A stretch of DNA of 64,000 nt, from positions 170,001-234,000 of the forward strand of contig NW_024727881.1 in assembly GCF_018991925.1 (NCBI RefSeq), read 5' to 3'. Below, one piece after another: positions 63,966 to 64,000 of this stretch. The notes beneath the pieces are model-generated. The model worked only from the letters and a program-made list of their open reading frames with translations, was not told the origin of the DNA and ran no database searches. Within the stretch, counting starts at the first letter, position 1; each line of letters starts with the position of its first letter. The stretch comes from Homarus americanus. Its lineage: Eukaryota; Arthropoda; Malacostraca; Decapoda; Nephropidae. The position numbers and the translations under genes are program-made.

Positions 63966-64000
63966 TGATATAATGACGTAGGCTTTCCTGGGTGAGGGGA

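Overview
The window is eukaryotic nuclear DNA, almost certainly from an arthropod and most likely a decapod crustacean. This is an inference from three things: TTAGG pentamer tracts (the arthropod telomere repeat) in both orientations, an extreme density of dinucleotide, trinucleotide and tetranucleotide microsatellites up to about 150 bp long, and many long minisatellites. No species can be named. There is no bacterial-style gene organisation, no CRISPR array, no rRNA gene and no intact protein-coding gene that I can recognise. By rough addition about two fifths of the window is tandem repeat, and much of the rest is strand-asymmetric purine or pyrimidine DNA or AT-rich unique sequence. The long open frames are by-products of stop-free repeats; the 532-codon frame across the 13.8-15.4 kb repeats is the clearest example.

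Layout. 0-2 kb holds the one clear transposon: a 5'-truncated, poly(A)-tailed non-LTR retrotransposon on the minus strand (705-1342), bounded by a perfect 14-bp target-site duplication and carrying the end of an RNase H domain plus the CCHC tail. 2-8 kb is a chain of minisatellites (30-, 17-, 16-, 30-, 20- and about 60-bp units), a purine-rich tract and a compound AAT/GAT microsatellite, with a Tigger/pogo-like terminal fragment at 7.16 kb. 8-18 kb continues with a 33-bp array (10.5 kb), a CCAAT/E-box 30-bp array (13.4 kb), three adjoining arrays (13.77-15.7 kb), an E2F-like palindrome (16.04 kb) and a 31-bp array with an internal dyad (16.9-17.7 kb). 18-30 kb is mostly pyrimidine tracts and microsatellites, with a possible exon or conserved element at 19.4-19.6 kb, degenerate telomere-like sequence at 20.4 kb and a 28-bp array at 28.5-29.3 kb. 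30-43 kb holds further arrays, including an 80-bp triplication that runs directly into a (GT)n tract, two promoter-like clusters (33.88 and 36.1-36.34 kb) and a phased array of inverted CCAAT motifs (41.78-42.33 kb). 43-64 kb is AT-rich sequence with microsatellites, a Tigger-like terminus (49.6 kb), a 2.2-kb 33-bp array whose units carry the forkhead core GTAAACA (54.4-56.6 kb), a tRNA-derived SINE-like segment (57.97 kb) and an interstitial TTAGG tract (61.4 kb).

No genes can be shown to work together. The most unusual signal is in the minisatellites. Many unrelated arrays have units of 28-33 bp, and several repeat a recognisable transcription-factor core in every unit. In the 41.8-42.3 kb array the ATTGG core stays in 32-bp register while the sequence between cores has diverged. 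Any regulatory function is inference. Indels are dense inside some arrays, so consensus error in a long-read assembly is a real alternative for part of the variation.
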